Notes: a model not told the origin generated them from the sequence alone. Positions 7,982-16,788 are shown, numbered from the stretch's first letter. The stretch is 64,000 nt of DNA from Jannaschia faecimaris (GCF_900107415.1 NZ_FNPX01000003.1:124001-188000); one strand, 5' to 3'. A program made the numbers and translations.

Positions 7982-9292
7982 GTGACGATAGTGCAGTTTC
8001 CCATGTCTCTGGTTGGCCTTGCTTCAGCGCTGGATCTGCTTTCGTCGAACATAATCGTCGTTATCGTGATGACGCTGGCGCTTATCCCGCTGTTGACGCC
8101 GCACCTTTGGCGCAGGCGGCACTATCTGCTGATGCCGTCGGCCATCGTGTTGCTGTCTTGTGGTATCTACCTGGCGCGTGAAATCCTTGCGTCGCAGTCT
8201 CCCACGATTGTGGCCGGCGTTGCGGCGGCGCAGGATCTGGTTTCGTCGAACATCCTCATCGGTCTTGTGATGATACTGGCACTCCTCCCGCTCTTCGTGC
8301 CGCGCTTCTGGCGAACGTATCACTATCTGCTGCTGCCGTCGGCCATCGTGGTACTGGCCTGCGGCGTCTTTTTAGCGCGGGACTTCCTGATACGGCTGGC
8401 GAATGAGACGTTTCTCGCCGCCGACGTGAACTACGAAAACGAAAGCCAGCCGTTTACCGGGCGCAGCCTGTATATTCCATTTCCGTGCCAGGTCGCCGTG
8501 GCGGCCTACGGTCAGGAGGGCGACCCGGCTGACGGAACCTGTGGATTGCCGATTGCCGAGCGATTGCGTGAGGGTGCTCTCGATTTCATCGAGACTGGCG
8601 GTCGCGACGGTGCGGCCCTGCTCAAGTTTAGGCTGCGGGACGGCGACCCCTTGTGCAGCGCGCCCCCGCTCGGCCCTACGCGGCCCGTTCGGAACTACAT
8701 GATCTCTGCCCCCTTCGGCATTTGTGTGCTGGTGGAGGTGGGCGAGTCGCCCCAGTCGGATTATTCGATCAGTATCACGTACGAGCGCGCGCCCCCGCCC
8801 GGTACCGTCTGGATCCGCCACGTGGAATTGCGCAACTACGAGACCGGAGACATCTTCGATCAGTTCGACGGCTGGCTGGGGGCCACGCCCTACGGCGAAG
8901 GCATTCGCCCGGCCGAGGGGCGCCGGCCCGGCTCGACGCTTTCCGTTCTGTTGGAGCGTTCGTCCGAAACGTCCATCCCGCTGCACCGCGCGACCTCGGA
9001 GCGGATATTGCAGGCGCGGGCACCGGACCTCACCATGATCCGCGCGGGCATTTCGGGCACCGATCCGACGTACCGGATCGAGACGCTTTGGTTCGCCTGT
9101 CGCGAGGATGTGCGCCCCGCACTGGATGCCGCGACGATCGACGCGCTGATTGCGGGGGGCAAAGGCCTGCTGACCGAAGCCCCCGATTTCGCCTTTCCCG
9201 AAGATTGTTCCCTGTTTGCGGCGCAGGATCCCGTCTCCGACGCACAGGACTACGACCTGCGCCTGTCGCCCCGCCTGCTGGCCTCCCGATGA
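7982..9292 (+). CDS. Membrane protein with duplicated N-terminal transmembrane module, function unknown
   Basis: 436 residues; I recognise no family. The first ~145 residues hold two tandem copies of a membrane module: each has a DLLSSN/DLVSSN start, a hydrophobic helix ending in ALIPLL/ALLPLF, a WRRRHYLL/WRTYHYLL loop and a second helix ending SAIVLLSCG/SAIVVLACG. The remaining ~290 residues form a soluble domain with several Cys and an 'ISITYERAPPPGT' segment, probably outside the cytoplasm. The GTG at 7982 keeps the frame intact; an ATG at 8003 is a possible alternative. It ends in an ATGA overlap with the DUF3750 gene, so the two are likely co-translated. Confidence 0.72.
   Translation: MTIVQFPMSLVGLASALDLLSSNIIVVIVMTLALIPLLTPHLWRRRHYLLMPSAIVLLSCGIYLAREILASQSPTIVAGVAAAQDLVSSNILIGLVMILALLPLFVPRFWRTYHYLLLPSAIVVLACGVFLARDFLIRLANETFLAADVNYENESQPFTGRSLYIPFPCQVAVAAYGQEGDPADGTCGLPIAERLREGALDFIETGGRDGAALLKFRLRDGDPLCSAPPLGPTRPVRNYMISAPFGICVLVEVGESPQSDYSISITYERAPPPGTVWIRHVELRNYETGDIFDQFDGWLGATPYGEGIRPAEGRRPGSTLSVLLERSSETSIPLHRATSERILQARAPDLTMIRAGISGTDPTYRIETLWFACREDVRPALDAATIDALIAGGKGLLTEAPDFAFPEDCSLFAAQDPVSDAQDYDLRLSPRLLASR
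8030..8390 (+). repeat. Internal in-frame duplication (two ~155-base copies, 201 bases apart)
   Basis: Copy 1 starts at base 8030 and copy 2 at 8231, an offset of exactly 67 codons. Both share words such as TTTCGTCGAACAT, CACTATCTGCTG and CCGTCGGCCATCGTG. The copies encode the two membrane modules of the surrounding gene. They have diverged at many third positions, so the duplication is not recent. Confidence 0.8.
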
Positions 9293-10029
9293 TCCGGCGC
9301 GTCGTTGCACGCCTGTTTCTTGCATTCACGCTGTGTTTCCTTCTGCCGATGACGGCGGCAACGATCTGGTGGACCACCGTGGACCGGCCCGGCAGTTGGC
9401 GCGCCGCCGACTGGGCCAGCGCGGGCGTGTTGCCCGCCGCCGACACCGTGTCCGAGGCGACTATCCACGTCATGGCCGCCCGCACCGGCGGCCTGAAAGG
9501 CGCGGCGTCGGTCCATTCATGGCTGGTCTGGAAACCCGCTGACGCCACCACCTGGACCCGCGCCGAGGTCGTGGGGTGGGGAAATCCCGTGCGGCGCGAT
9601 GCCTATGCGCCCGATGCCCGCTGGTACTCGAACGCCCCGTATTTCGTCGGCTCGATCACCGGGCGGGCTGCTGCTGCGCTGATTCCGCGGATCGAGGCGA
9701 CGGTCGATGCCTATCCCTTCGGTTTTCGCGGCGCTTACGTGATCTGGCCGGGCCCGAACTCCAATACTTTCGTGGCCCACGTCCTGCGTGAGGTGCCCGC
9801 CATCGGCATCGCGCTGCCGCCGCATGCTGTTGGCAAGGACTACATCGGCGACGGCCTGCGTGCCCACCTGGATGCTGGCGGCGATCTGCATCTGTCGGCC
9901 TGGGGCTATGCGGGGCTGTCTTTCGGTCCGCGCCGCGGGATGGAGATCAATCTTCTGGGGCAGACCTTCGGTATCGACATCCTTCAACCCGCCCTGAAAC
10001 TGCCCGGCATCGGGCGCGTCGGCACCTGA
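9289..10029 (+). CDS. DUF3750 domain protein
   Basis: 246 residues starting with a hydrophobic N-terminal segment (VVARLFLAFTLCFLLP) that is a signal anchor or uncleaved signal. The body shows features I associate with DUF3750: IHVMAARTGGLKGAASVHSW, WPGPNSNTFVAHVLREVP and a glycine-rich end. The function is unknown; the HSW and NSNTF/H residues are reminiscent of a Cys- or His-dependent hydrolase, which is only a guess. The ATG overlaps the stop of the upstream membrane protein (ATGA), so this start is firm. Confidence 0.82.
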   Translation: MIRRVVARLFLAFTLCFLLPMTAATIWWTTVDRPGSWRAADWASAGVLPAADTVSEATIHVMAARTGGLKGAASVHSWLVWKPADATTWTRAEVVGWGNPVRRDAYAPDARWYSNAPYFVGSITGRAAAALIPRIEATVDAYPFGFRGAYVIWPGPNSNTFVAHVLREVPAIGIALPPHAVGKDYIGDGLRAHLDAGGDLHLSAWGYAGLSFGPRRGMEINLLGQTFGIDILQPALKLPGIGRVGT

Positions 10030-10208
10030 CCGCATCGCGTCGGGAATAGTATTGCACCCGATCACCGCCGCCGGTACGCCTTGGCCCAAGACGACGCCCC
10101 CGCCGGGGCCGGACAGGTGGCCTGATCGCGCCGACCCAGACAGGGGGCACGCGAAGGCATCGTCTGGATTCCCGAACCGGGGGCCTTCACCGTGTGAAAG
10201 GCCCGACA

Positions 10209-10418
10209 ATGCGCTTCCTGCCCCTGATCTTCCTTGCCGCGCCTGCGCAGGCGCATACCGGTCACATTGCCGATCTGGGTGGGCATGACCACTGGACCCT
10301 GGGCGTGGGGCTGGGCGTGATCGTCGGGGCCGCAGTGCTGGGCTGGCTCAAGGGGGGGCGCAAGGGGGAGGAACCGGAGGAGGATATCGCCGACGAAGAA
10401 GAGGAGCAGACCGCATGA
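10209..10418 (+). CDS. Small His-containing membrane protein at head of cob operon
   Basis: 69 residues: a signal-like N-terminus (MRFLPLIFLAAPAQA), a short His-rich segment (HTGHIADLGGHDH), one hydrophobic helix (LGVGLGVIVGAAVLGWL) and an acidic tail. It resembles short DUF6732-type Rhodobacterales proteins. The stop overlaps the start of cbiX (ATGA), and an AAAGG site lies seven bases before the ATG. Histidines exposed after a signal sequence suggest a metal-linked role, perhaps cobalt; that is inference from position only. Confidence 0.7.
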   Translation: MRFLPLIFLAAPAQAHTGHIADLGGHDHWTLGVGLGVIVGAAVLGWLKGGRKGEEPEEDIADEEEEQTA

Positions 10419-11620
10419 CGACCGCGCGCCGGACGGGCGTGATGATCTGCGGCCACGGCAGCCGGTCCCAATCTGCGGTCGATGAATTCGCCACATTGGC
10501 TGAAAAGCTGCCTGCATTCCTCCCTGACGACTGGCTGGTCGATTACGGCTACCTTGAATTTGCGAACCCGGTGATCCGCGACGGTTTGGACCGTCTGAGG
10601 GAGGCAGGCTGCGACCGCATCCTCGCCGTGCCGGGCATGCTGTTCGCAGCGATGCATGCCAAGAACGACATTCCGACAGTGCTGAACACCTATGCTGCGA
10701 AACATGGCATCATGGTCCAGTACGGGCGCGAGCTGGGCGTCGACCCCAAGATGATCGCCGCCGCCGGCGCGCGGATCGAGGCGGCGATGGCGCAGGCCGA
10801 TACCGATCACGGCCCGGTCGACCGCCACGATACGTGCCTGGTGGTCATCGGGCGCGGTGCCTCCGACCCCGACGCAAACGGCAACGTCGCCAAGATCGCG
10901 CGTATGCTACATGAAGGGCTGGGCTTCGGCTGGCTGGAGGTCGGCTTCTCCGGCGTGACCTTCCCGCTGGTTGAACCCTGCCTGACCCATGCGGCCAGGC
11001 TGGGCTACAAACGCATTGTCATATTCCCGTATTTCCTGTTTTCCGGCATCCTGATCGACCGGATCTATGGCTTCACCGATCGCGTGGCCCAGGCGCATCC
11101 GGGCACGCAGTTCGTCAAGGCGGGCTACCTGGGGGATCACCCCAAGGTCCTCGAAACCTTCGCCGAACGCGTGATCGAACAGACGGGCAGCAATCCGCCG
11201 CCCAACTGCGGGACCTGCGCCTATCGCGCACAGGTTCTTGCCTCCGGAGGCGGCAAACCCGTCACTATCCCCGCGTCCGCGCGTGCGTCCCACCCCGCGT
11301 TTTCGGACACCCCGCCGCCGACCTGCGTTCTGTGCAAGTACCGCACGGCCGTTTTGGGCTTCGAGGGCGAAGTGGGTGCCGTTCAGGAATCCCATCATCA
11401 CCATGTCGAGGGGCAGGGGGCCTCCGCCCCCGGCTCCAATGTGGTGGACTGTACGCTTTGCGACACCTTCTGCACCGGTCTGTGCCGCTTGCAGGCGCAG
11501 GATCATCACCACCATTCCCATGGCCACGATCACCACCACGATCACGACCATCACCACCCGGTCTATCCCCACGCCAAACACCCCCATGGCCCGGAATCGG
11601 CGCGGAAAGCCCGGACATGA
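10415..11620 (+). CDS. cbiX: Sirohydrochlorin (cobalto)chelatase CbiX, long form with CxxC motifs and His-rich tail
   Basis: 401 residues. The N-terminal ~250 residues contain two CbiX/SirB chelatase-like halves: GVMICGHGSRSQSAVDEF with its catalytic His near residue 14, then VVIGRGASDPDANGN and the VGFSGVTFP region. After that come three spaced Cys pairs: C265/C268, C304/C307 and C346/C349, the last with C353 and C357. A His/Asp run occupies about residues 363-381. Long CbiX proteins with a metal-rich C-terminus are known to carry an Fe-S centre. It should insert Co or Fe into sirohydrochlorin. ATGA overlaps join it to genes on both sides. Confidence 0.93.
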   Translation: MTTARRTGVMICGHGSRSQSAVDEFATLAEKLPAFLPDDWLVDYGYLEFANPVIRDGLDRLREAGCDRILAVPGMLFAAMHAKNDIPTVLNTYAAKHGIMVQYGRELGVDPKMIAAAGARIEAAMAQADTDHGPVDRHDTCLVVIGRGASDPDANGNVAKIARMLHEGLGFGWLEVGFSGVTFPLVEPCLTHAARLGYKRIVIFPYFLFSGILIDRIYGFTDRVAQAHPGTQFVKAGYLGDHPKVLETFAERVIEQTGSNPPPNCGTCAYRAQVLASGGGKPVTIPASARASHPAFSDTPPPTCVLCKYRTAVLGFEGEVGAVQESHHHHVEGQGASAPGSNVVDCTLCDTFCTGLCRLQAQDHHHHSHGHDHHHDHDHHHPVYPHAKHPHGPESARKART

Positions 11621-12246
11621 GGCCTTACGAAAAAGATCCGCAGGCGATCTATGCCGCGTCCTTCGCGACCGTCCGCAACGAAGCGCCGCTGACACGATTC
11701 CCGTCGGACATTGCGGAAGTCGTGATCCGCGTCATCCACGCCTGCGGCATGATCGAGATCGCAGACCGACTCGACTACTCCGAAGACGTCGCCACCTCGG
11801 GGATCGCGGCCCTCAAGGCGGGTGCCCCGGTCTATGCCGACTGCGAGATGGTCGCCTCGGGCATCACCCGCCGCTTGCTGCCGGGCACGGAGATCCGCTG
11901 CACCCTGAACGACCCGCGCACGCCCGACATGGCGCGCGATTTGGCCACCACCCGCTCCGCCGCTGCGGTCGACCTCTGGGATACCGACGGTGCGGTCATC
12001 GCCATCGGCAACGCACCGACAGCACTTTTCCGCCTGCTGGAGCGTCTGGACGAAGGTGCACCGAAACCCGCCGCGATCCTCGGCTTCCCGGTGGGCTTCG
12101 TCGGGGCCGCCGAGAGCAAGGCCGAACTCGGCCAGCGCCCGCGCGGCACCCCGTTCCTGACTCTGAGGGGCCGCAGGGGCGGCAGCGCAATGGCGTCGGC
12201 GGCCGTCAATGCCTTGGCCATCCTTGCGGGTGGGGGGGTGCAATGA
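11617..12246 (+). CDS. cobH: Precorrin-8X methylmutase CobH
   Basis: 209 residues, normal for the family. It moves the C11 methyl group to C12, converting precorrin-8X to hydrogenobyrinate. Visible family segments are YAASFATVRNEA, VVIRVIHACGMIEIA (catalytic His region), DCEMVASGI, and NAPTALFRLLE with GFPVGFVGAAESK near the C-terminus. The ATG overlaps the cbiX stop (ATGA), which fixes the start. The ring-synthesis gene cobL follows after an 87-base gap, the largest gap inside the operon. Confidence 0.96.
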   Translation: MRPYEKDPQAIYAASFATVRNEAPLTRFPSDIAEVVIRVIHACGMIEIADRLDYSEDVATSGIAALKAGAPVYADCEMVASGITRRLLPGTEIRCTLNDPRTPDMARDLATTRSAAAVDLWDTDGAVIAIGNAPTALFRLLERLDEGAPKPAAILGFPVGFVGAAESKAELGQRPRGTPFLTLRGRRGGSAMASAAVNALAILAGGGVQ

Positions 12247-12293
12247 CGACTTCTCTGCTTCAAAATTACTCAAACTCCACGTCGGACGCAGAT

Positions 12294-12322
12294 CACCCGT
12301 TCGTCACCCGTTCGTCACCCGT
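12294..12322 (+). repeat. 11-base tandem repeat, about 2.6 copies
   Basis: CACCCGTTCGT occurs at 12294-12304 and 12305-12315, followed by a partial CACCCGT at 12316-12322. It lies in the only sizeable non-coding gap of the corrin operon and ends 11 bases before the cobL ATG, where a ribosome site would normally sit; no good Shine-Dalgarno sequence is visible there. Confidence 0.85.
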
Positions 12323-12333
12323 CGATATCTTCC

Positions 12334-13539
12334 ATGCCTGACGCCCCTTGGCTCCACATCGTCGGCATCGGCGAAGACGGTCTTGTTGGCCTGTCCCCCG
12401 CCACTCGCGCCGTGGTCGAGGCGGCCGAGGTGATCATCGGCGGGGACCGGCATCACGTGTTGTCCGAGGCGATTACCGCCGAGCGACTGGCTTGGCCCAG
12501 TCCCTTCGATGCGCTGATCAACCAGTTGATTTCCCTGCGCGGTCAGCGTGTTGTGGTGCTGGCGACCGGCGATCCGCTTTGGTTCAGCGTGGGCGCGCGC
12601 ATCGGCCGGGCCATCCCGCCGGGCCAGATCGTCTACCACCCGCAACTCTCGGCCTTTCAACTGGCCGCCGCCCGCATGGGTTGGTCCATGGCCGACATCG
12701 AGACGCTGACGGTTCATGGACGCCCCGTCGAACAGATGATCGCCTTCATCCAGCCCGATGCAAGGCTCCTGATCCTGACAACGGGCGCGCAAACCCCTGC
12801 CCAGATTGCGAAATTCCTGACTGAACGGGGCTTTGGAAAGTCCCGCCTGACCGTCCTCGCCAACATGGGCGGCTCCGCCGAGGCCCGTTTCGACGCGTCC
12901 GCGGAAGACTGGACGCACGAGGTTCCGGCCTTCAATACCCTTGCCGTCGATTGCATCGCTGCCCCCGATGCGGCGCTGCTGCCAAGGGTTCCTGGTCTTG
13001 ATGACGCGCTGTTCCGGTCGGACGGCACGATGACCAAGCGCGAGGTCCGCGCGGTAACGCTCGCCAAGCTGATGCCCATGCGTGGGGCCTTGCTGTGGGA
13101 CATCGGCACCGGATCAGGATCGGTCGCAATCGAATGGATCCGCGCTGCACGCTCGGCCCGGGCGATCGGCATCGAACCCCGCGCGGATCGCCGCGCCATG
13201 GCCGCCGAGAATGCGCTGGCATTGGGTGCCCCGCGCCTGGACCTGCGCGACGGCGAAGTGCCCGAAGCCCTTGAAGACCTGCCCGCGCCTGACGCCGTGT
13301 TCATCGGCGGCGGCCTATCCGAGACCGTGTTCGACCATGCCTACGCTTCCTTGAAGCCGCTCGGGCGGCTGGTGGCGAATGCGGTCACGTTGGAGTCGGA
13401 GGCGATCCTGATTGGGCTTCACCGGAAGCACGGGGGCGATCTTGCGCGCATCTCCGTCGATCGCGCGGAACCCGTGGGCCGCTACCACGGCTGGCGTCCC
13501 GCGATGACCGTGACGCAGTGGTCGCTGGTCAAAAGATGA
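12334..13539 (+). CDS. cobL: Precorrin-6Y C5,15-methyltransferase (decarboxylating) CobL
   Basis: 401 residues, the CbiE-CbiT fusion. The CbiE half (about 1-205) starts WLHIVGIGEDGLVGLSP with VVLATGDPLWFSVG as the tetrapyrrole methylase core. The CbiT half (about 215-400) has the SAM loop LLWDIGTGSGSVAIEW near residues 253-268 and FIGGGLSETV. It methylates C5 and C15 of precorrin-6Y and removes the C12 acetate carboxyl. The stop overlaps the cobI start (ATGA). The 11-base repeat just upstream may affect initiation. Confidence 0.96.
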   Translation: MPDAPWLHIVGIGEDGLVGLSPATRAVVEAAEVIIGGDRHHVLSEAITAERLAWPSPFDALINQLISLRGQRVVVLATGDPLWFSVGARIGRAIPPGQIVYHPQLSAFQLAAARMGWSMADIETLTVHGRPVEQMIAFIQPDARLLILTTGAQTPAQIAKFLTERGFGKSRLTVLANMGGSAEARFDASAEDWTHEVPAFNTLAVDCIAAPDAALLPRVPGLDDALFRSDGTMTKREVRAVTLAKLMPMRGALLWDIGTGSGSVAIEWIRAARSARAIGIEPRADRRAMAAENALALGAPRLDLRDGEVPEALEDLPAPDAVFIGGGLSETVFDHAYASLKPLGRLVANAVTLESEAILIGLHRKHGGDLARISVDRAEPVGRYHGWRPAMTVTQWSLVKR

Positions 13540-14231
13540 GCGGCACGTTCTATGGCGTCGGCCTTGGGCCCGGCGACCCCGACCTGATCACCCGCCGCGC
13601 CGCGCGGCTAATCGAGAATGCGACGATTATAGCCTATCCGTCCCTTGCCGGGGGGGACAGTTTCGCGCGCTCGATCGCCGCGGACCTGATCCCGGCCACG
13701 GCCCGCGAAATCCGTATGGACGTGCCGATGACACGCCAGCGCGCACCGGCGCAGGCGGCCTATGACGTTGGGGCCGCACAGATCGCGGAGGCGCTGGTCC
13801 AAGGCCATGACGTCGTCTGTCTCTGCGAGGGCGATCCGTTCTTCTATGGCAGTTTTATGTATCTTTTCGCGCGGCTGAAGAGCCGATTCAGGGTCGAGGT
13901 CGTGCCCGGTGTCACTTCCGTCACCGCTTGCGCCGCCGTGGCTGCGATGCCGCTGACCGCGCGCAACGAAGTGATGACCGTGCTGCCCGGTCCTTTGCCA
14001 GACGTCGCTTTGCGCGACCATCTGCGCGCCGCCGACACGCTTGTGGTGATGAAGGTCGGGCGGCACCTTGCACGCCTGCGCACGCTCTTGGCGGACGAGG
14101 GGCTGACCGGTACCTACATCGAACGCGCGACCCTCGGCTCGGAGGTGGTTCTTCCGCTCTCCGAAGCCCCGGACGACGCACCGTATTTCTCAATGATCCT
14201 CGTGACGAAAGGAGCCGATCCATGGCTCTGA
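13536..14231 (+). CDS. cobI: Precorrin-2 C20-methyltransferase CobI
   Basis: 231 residues. Tetrapyrrole methylase hallmarks are GVGLGPGDPDLITRRA near the N-terminus, LCEGDPFFYGSF in the centre and VVPGVTSVTACAA. It transfers the C20 methyl to precorrin-2, giving precorrin-3A, the first step unique to this pathway. The start overlaps the cobL stop (ATGA) and the stop overlaps the start of the next gene (14222-14231), so translation is coupled. Confidence 0.95.
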   Translation: MSGTFYGVGLGPGDPDLITRRAARLIENATIIAYPSLAGGDSFARSIAADLIPATAREIRMDVPMTRQRAPAQAAYDVGAAQIAEALVQGHDVVCLCEGDPFFYGSFMYLFARLKSRFRVEVVPGVTSVTACAAVAAMPLTARNEVMTVLPGPLPDVALRDHLRAADTLVVMKVGRHLARLRTLLADEGLTGTYIERATLGSEVVLPLSEAPDDAPYFSMILVTKGADPWL

Positions 14232-16024
14232 CCCCAATCGTTCTGGCGCTGAACGCCGCTGGAGAGGCCACCGCGCGCAAAGTGGCGGCGGCCCTCGGCT
14301 GCCCGCTGCATGGCCGCGTGGGACGCACGCAGGCCGAGGTGACCTTTCCGAATGCCTTGGACCACGCACGGGACCTGTTCGCCGCCGGACACGCGGTGAT
14401 CGGGGTCTGCGCCAGCGGTATCCTGATCCGGGCCGTGGCCCCGATCTTGTCCGACAAGACGACGGAGCCTCCGGTGATCTCGGTTTCCGACGATGGCGCT
14501 GTCGTCGTACCGCTGTTGGGGGGGCACCGGGGCGCAAACCGGTTGGCACGGCAAGTTGCGCTGACACTTGGCGGAACGGCTACGGTGACAACGGCGGGGG
14601 ACGTGGCGCTGGGTGTTGCGCTGGACGAGCCGCCGGTGGGCTATCGCCTCGCCAACCCCGAGGATGCGAAGGGCGTGATGGCGGCGCTTCTGTCCGGTGG
14701 CGGCGCGCATCACACGGGCGAGGTATTGTTCGACCTGCCCCAAGGGGATGCGGTCGAGATTTCCGTTACCGAACATCCCGCGACGGGAGGGCCTGCAAAG
14801 TTAGTCTATCATCCGCAGCGCTTCACGCTGGGCGTCGGCTGCGCGCGGGACGCGGATGCGGGGGAGCTTTGGGAAAACGTCCAAGCCGTCCTGACCGATG
14901 CCGGTGCGGCACCGGGGGCGGTGGCGTCGGTGAACACGCTGGATCTGAAACTGGACGAGCCTGCTATGAACGCCTTGGCCGCGCGTCTCGGCGTGCCCCT
15001 GCGCGCCTTCACCGCCGAAGAGTTGGCCGGAATCGAAGTGCCCAACCCCTCGGACGTGGTGCTGTCCGAAGTGGGCACGCGGTCGGTGTCGGAGGCGTCT
15101 GCCCTGCGCGCATCGGGGGGCGCGATCGTCGTCCCCAAGCGCAAGACCGCGAACACCACAGCGGCATTGGCGCGCGCCGCCGATCCGATTACCGACCACA
15201 AGGGCCGTGCGCGCGGACGCCTGTCGATCGTGTCGATCGGACCGGGGCAGGCAACGTGGCGTACCCCGGAGGCCAGCCGGCTGGTGCAGGAGGCGGAAGA
15301 GCTGGTGGGTTACGGCCTTTATATCGATCTGCTGGGGCCGCTGGCGGCGGGCAAGCCGCGCTCTGACTATCCGCTGGGAGGAGAGGAGGCGCGCTGCCGT
15401 CATGCGCTGGAACGGGCGGGCGCGGGGCGCAATGTCGCGCTGATCTGTTCGGGCGACGCGGGTATCTATGCCATGGGCGCGTTGGTGTTCGAACTCATGG
15501 CACGCGACGCGGCGGACCCGTCAGCAGTCACCGATGCCGCACGGCGGGTGGAGGTGGTCTGCACGCCGGGTGTCAGCGCGCTTCAGGCTGCTGCGGCACG
15601 GGCGGGTGCCCCCTTGGGGCATGATTTCTGCGCGATTTCACTATCCGATCTGCTGACCCCGCGCGAAGACATCGTGAAGCGTCTGAACGCCGCGGCGCAG
15701 GGCGATTTCGTGATCGCCTTTTACAATCCCGTGTCCAAGCGCCGTCGCACTCTGCTTGCCGAGGCGCGCGATATCCTTCTGGCACATCGTCCGGACGACA
15801 CGCCGGTCCTGTTGGCGACTTCGCTGGGGAGACCGGAAGAGAACGTCCGGTATCGTCGCTTGGCCGACCTGCAGGTCGATGAGGTGGATATGCTTACCGT
15901 GGTTCTGATCGGGTCGAGTCATTCGAAGCTGGTGAAGACGGGCGACGGCGCGCGGATGTTCACGCCGCGCGGCTATGCGCGCAAGATGACGGGCGGCGAT
16001 CTTGCCCCGGGAGAGACGGCATGA
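14222..16024 (+). CDS. cobJ: CbiG / precorrin-3B C17-methyltransferase CobJ fusion
   Basis: 600 residues, two enzymes in one chain. Residues 1 to about 320 are CbiG-like: LALNAAGEATARKVAAALG, VCASGILIRAVAPIL and VVPLLGGHRGANRLA in the N-terminal part, then a CobE/CbiG C-terminal part with LGVGCARDAD and SEASALRASGG. From about 330 the CobJ/CbiH methylase begins (RLSIVSIGPG; later LICSGDAGIYAMG near 410 and VIAFYNPVSKRR). CobJ methylates C17 and contracts the ring. CbiG opens the lactone in the cobalt-early pathway; its job beside CobJ in an aerobic-type operon is less clear. ATGA overlap with cobM. Confidence 0.93.
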   Translation: MALTPIVLALNAAGEATARKVAAALGCPLHGRVGRTQAEVTFPNALDHARDLFAAGHAVIGVCASGILIRAVAPILSDKTTEPPVISVSDDGAVVVPLLGGHRGANRLARQVALTLGGTATVTTAGDVALGVALDEPPVGYRLANPEDAKGVMAALLSGGGAHHTGEVLFDLPQGDAVEISVTEHPATGGPAKLVYHPQRFTLGVGCARDADAGELWENVQAVLTDAGAAPGAVASVNTLDLKLDEPAMNALAARLGVPLRAFTAEELAGIEVPNPSDVVLSEVGTRSVSEASALRASGGAIVVPKRKTANTTAALARAADPITDHKGRARGRLSIVSIGPGQATWRTPEASRLVQEAEELVGYGLYIDLLGPLAAGKPRSDYPLGGEEARCRHALERAGAGRNVALICSGDAGIYAMGALVFELMARDAADPSAVTDAARRVEVVCTPGVSALQAAAARAGAPLGHDFCAISLSDLLTPREDIVKRLNAAAQGDFVIAFYNPVSKRRRTLLAEARDILLAHRPDDTPVLLATSLGRPEENVRYRRLADLQVDEVDMLTVVLIGSSHSKLVKTGDGARMFTPRGYARKMTGGDLAPGETA

Positions 16025-16788
16025 CGGTACATTTCATCGGGGCGGGGCCGGGCGACCCGGAGCTTCTGACCCTCAAGGCGCAACGTCTGATCCGGACCTG
16101 CCCGGTCTGCCTTTATGCTGGATCGCTGGTGCCCGAGGCGGTGGTGGCCCAAGCCCCCGAAGGCGCGCGGGTGCTGGATACGGCACCGATGACATTGGAC
16201 GAAACCCATGCCGAGATCGTGGCCGCGCACGGGCGAGGCGAGGATGTGGCACGGGTGCATTCGGGTGATCCATCGCTTTATGGGGCGATTGCGGAGCAGA
16301 TTCGGCGGCTCAGGGCCGATGGCATCCCCTATGAAATCACGCCTGGCGTTCCCGCCTATGCCGCGGCAGCAGCTGCCTTGGGACAGGAACTGACGGTGCC
16401 GGAAGTCGCGCAGTCGATCATCCTGACGCGGGTCAGTATGAAATCGACGTCGATGCCCGAACGGGAGACGTTGGAAAACTTCGGTCGCACCGGTGCGACG
16501 CTTGCGATCCATCTGGGCATCCGCAATCTGCGAGAGATCGAGCGCGTCCTGACGCCGCACTACGGGGCCGATTGCCCGGTGGTCGTCGCGTACCGCGTCG
16601 GATGGCCGGATCAGACGTTCCTGCGCGGCACCCTGTCGGACATCCATGCGAAGGTCCGTGCCGAGAAGATTACCCGGACCGCGCTTATCCTGGTCGGGCC
16701 CGTCCTTGGGGACATTGCTGATTTCAAGGAGTCGGCGCTCTACGACCCTGCAACGCCCCATGTTCTGCGGCCGCGGGTGCGGGCCTGA
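16021..16788 (+). CDS. cobM: Precorrin-4 C11-methyltransferase CobM
   Basis: 255 residues. It begins VHFIGAGPGDPELLTLKAQ, with HSGDPSLYGAI near residue 80, TPGVPAYAAAAAALG and the family segment ILTRVSMKSTSMPERE. It methylates precorrin-4 at C11. The ATG at the end of the CbiG-CobJ gene (ATGA) is firm. This is the last recognisable gene of the operon; cobG/cobZ, cobF, cobK and the cobalt-insertion genes cobN/S/T are not in the window. Confidence 0.96.
   Translation: MTVHFIGAGPGDPELLTLKAQRLIRTCPVCLYAGSLVPEAVVAQAPEGARVLDTAPMTLDETHAEIVAAHGRGEDVARVHSGDPSLYGAIAEQIRRLRADGIPYEITPGVPAYAAAAAALGQELTVPEVAQSIILTRVSMKSTSMPERETLENFGRTGATLAIHLGIRNLREIERVLTPHYGADCPVVVAYRVGWPDQTFLRGTLSDIHAKVRAEKITRTALILVGPVLGDIADFKESALYDPATPHVLRPRVRA

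Noticed and set aside
10030-10208. Possible cobalamin riboswitch ahead of the corrin operon
   Set aside because: The gap is GC-rich and a suitable length, but I find neither the B12-box core nor the GCCACTG-like element on either strand.
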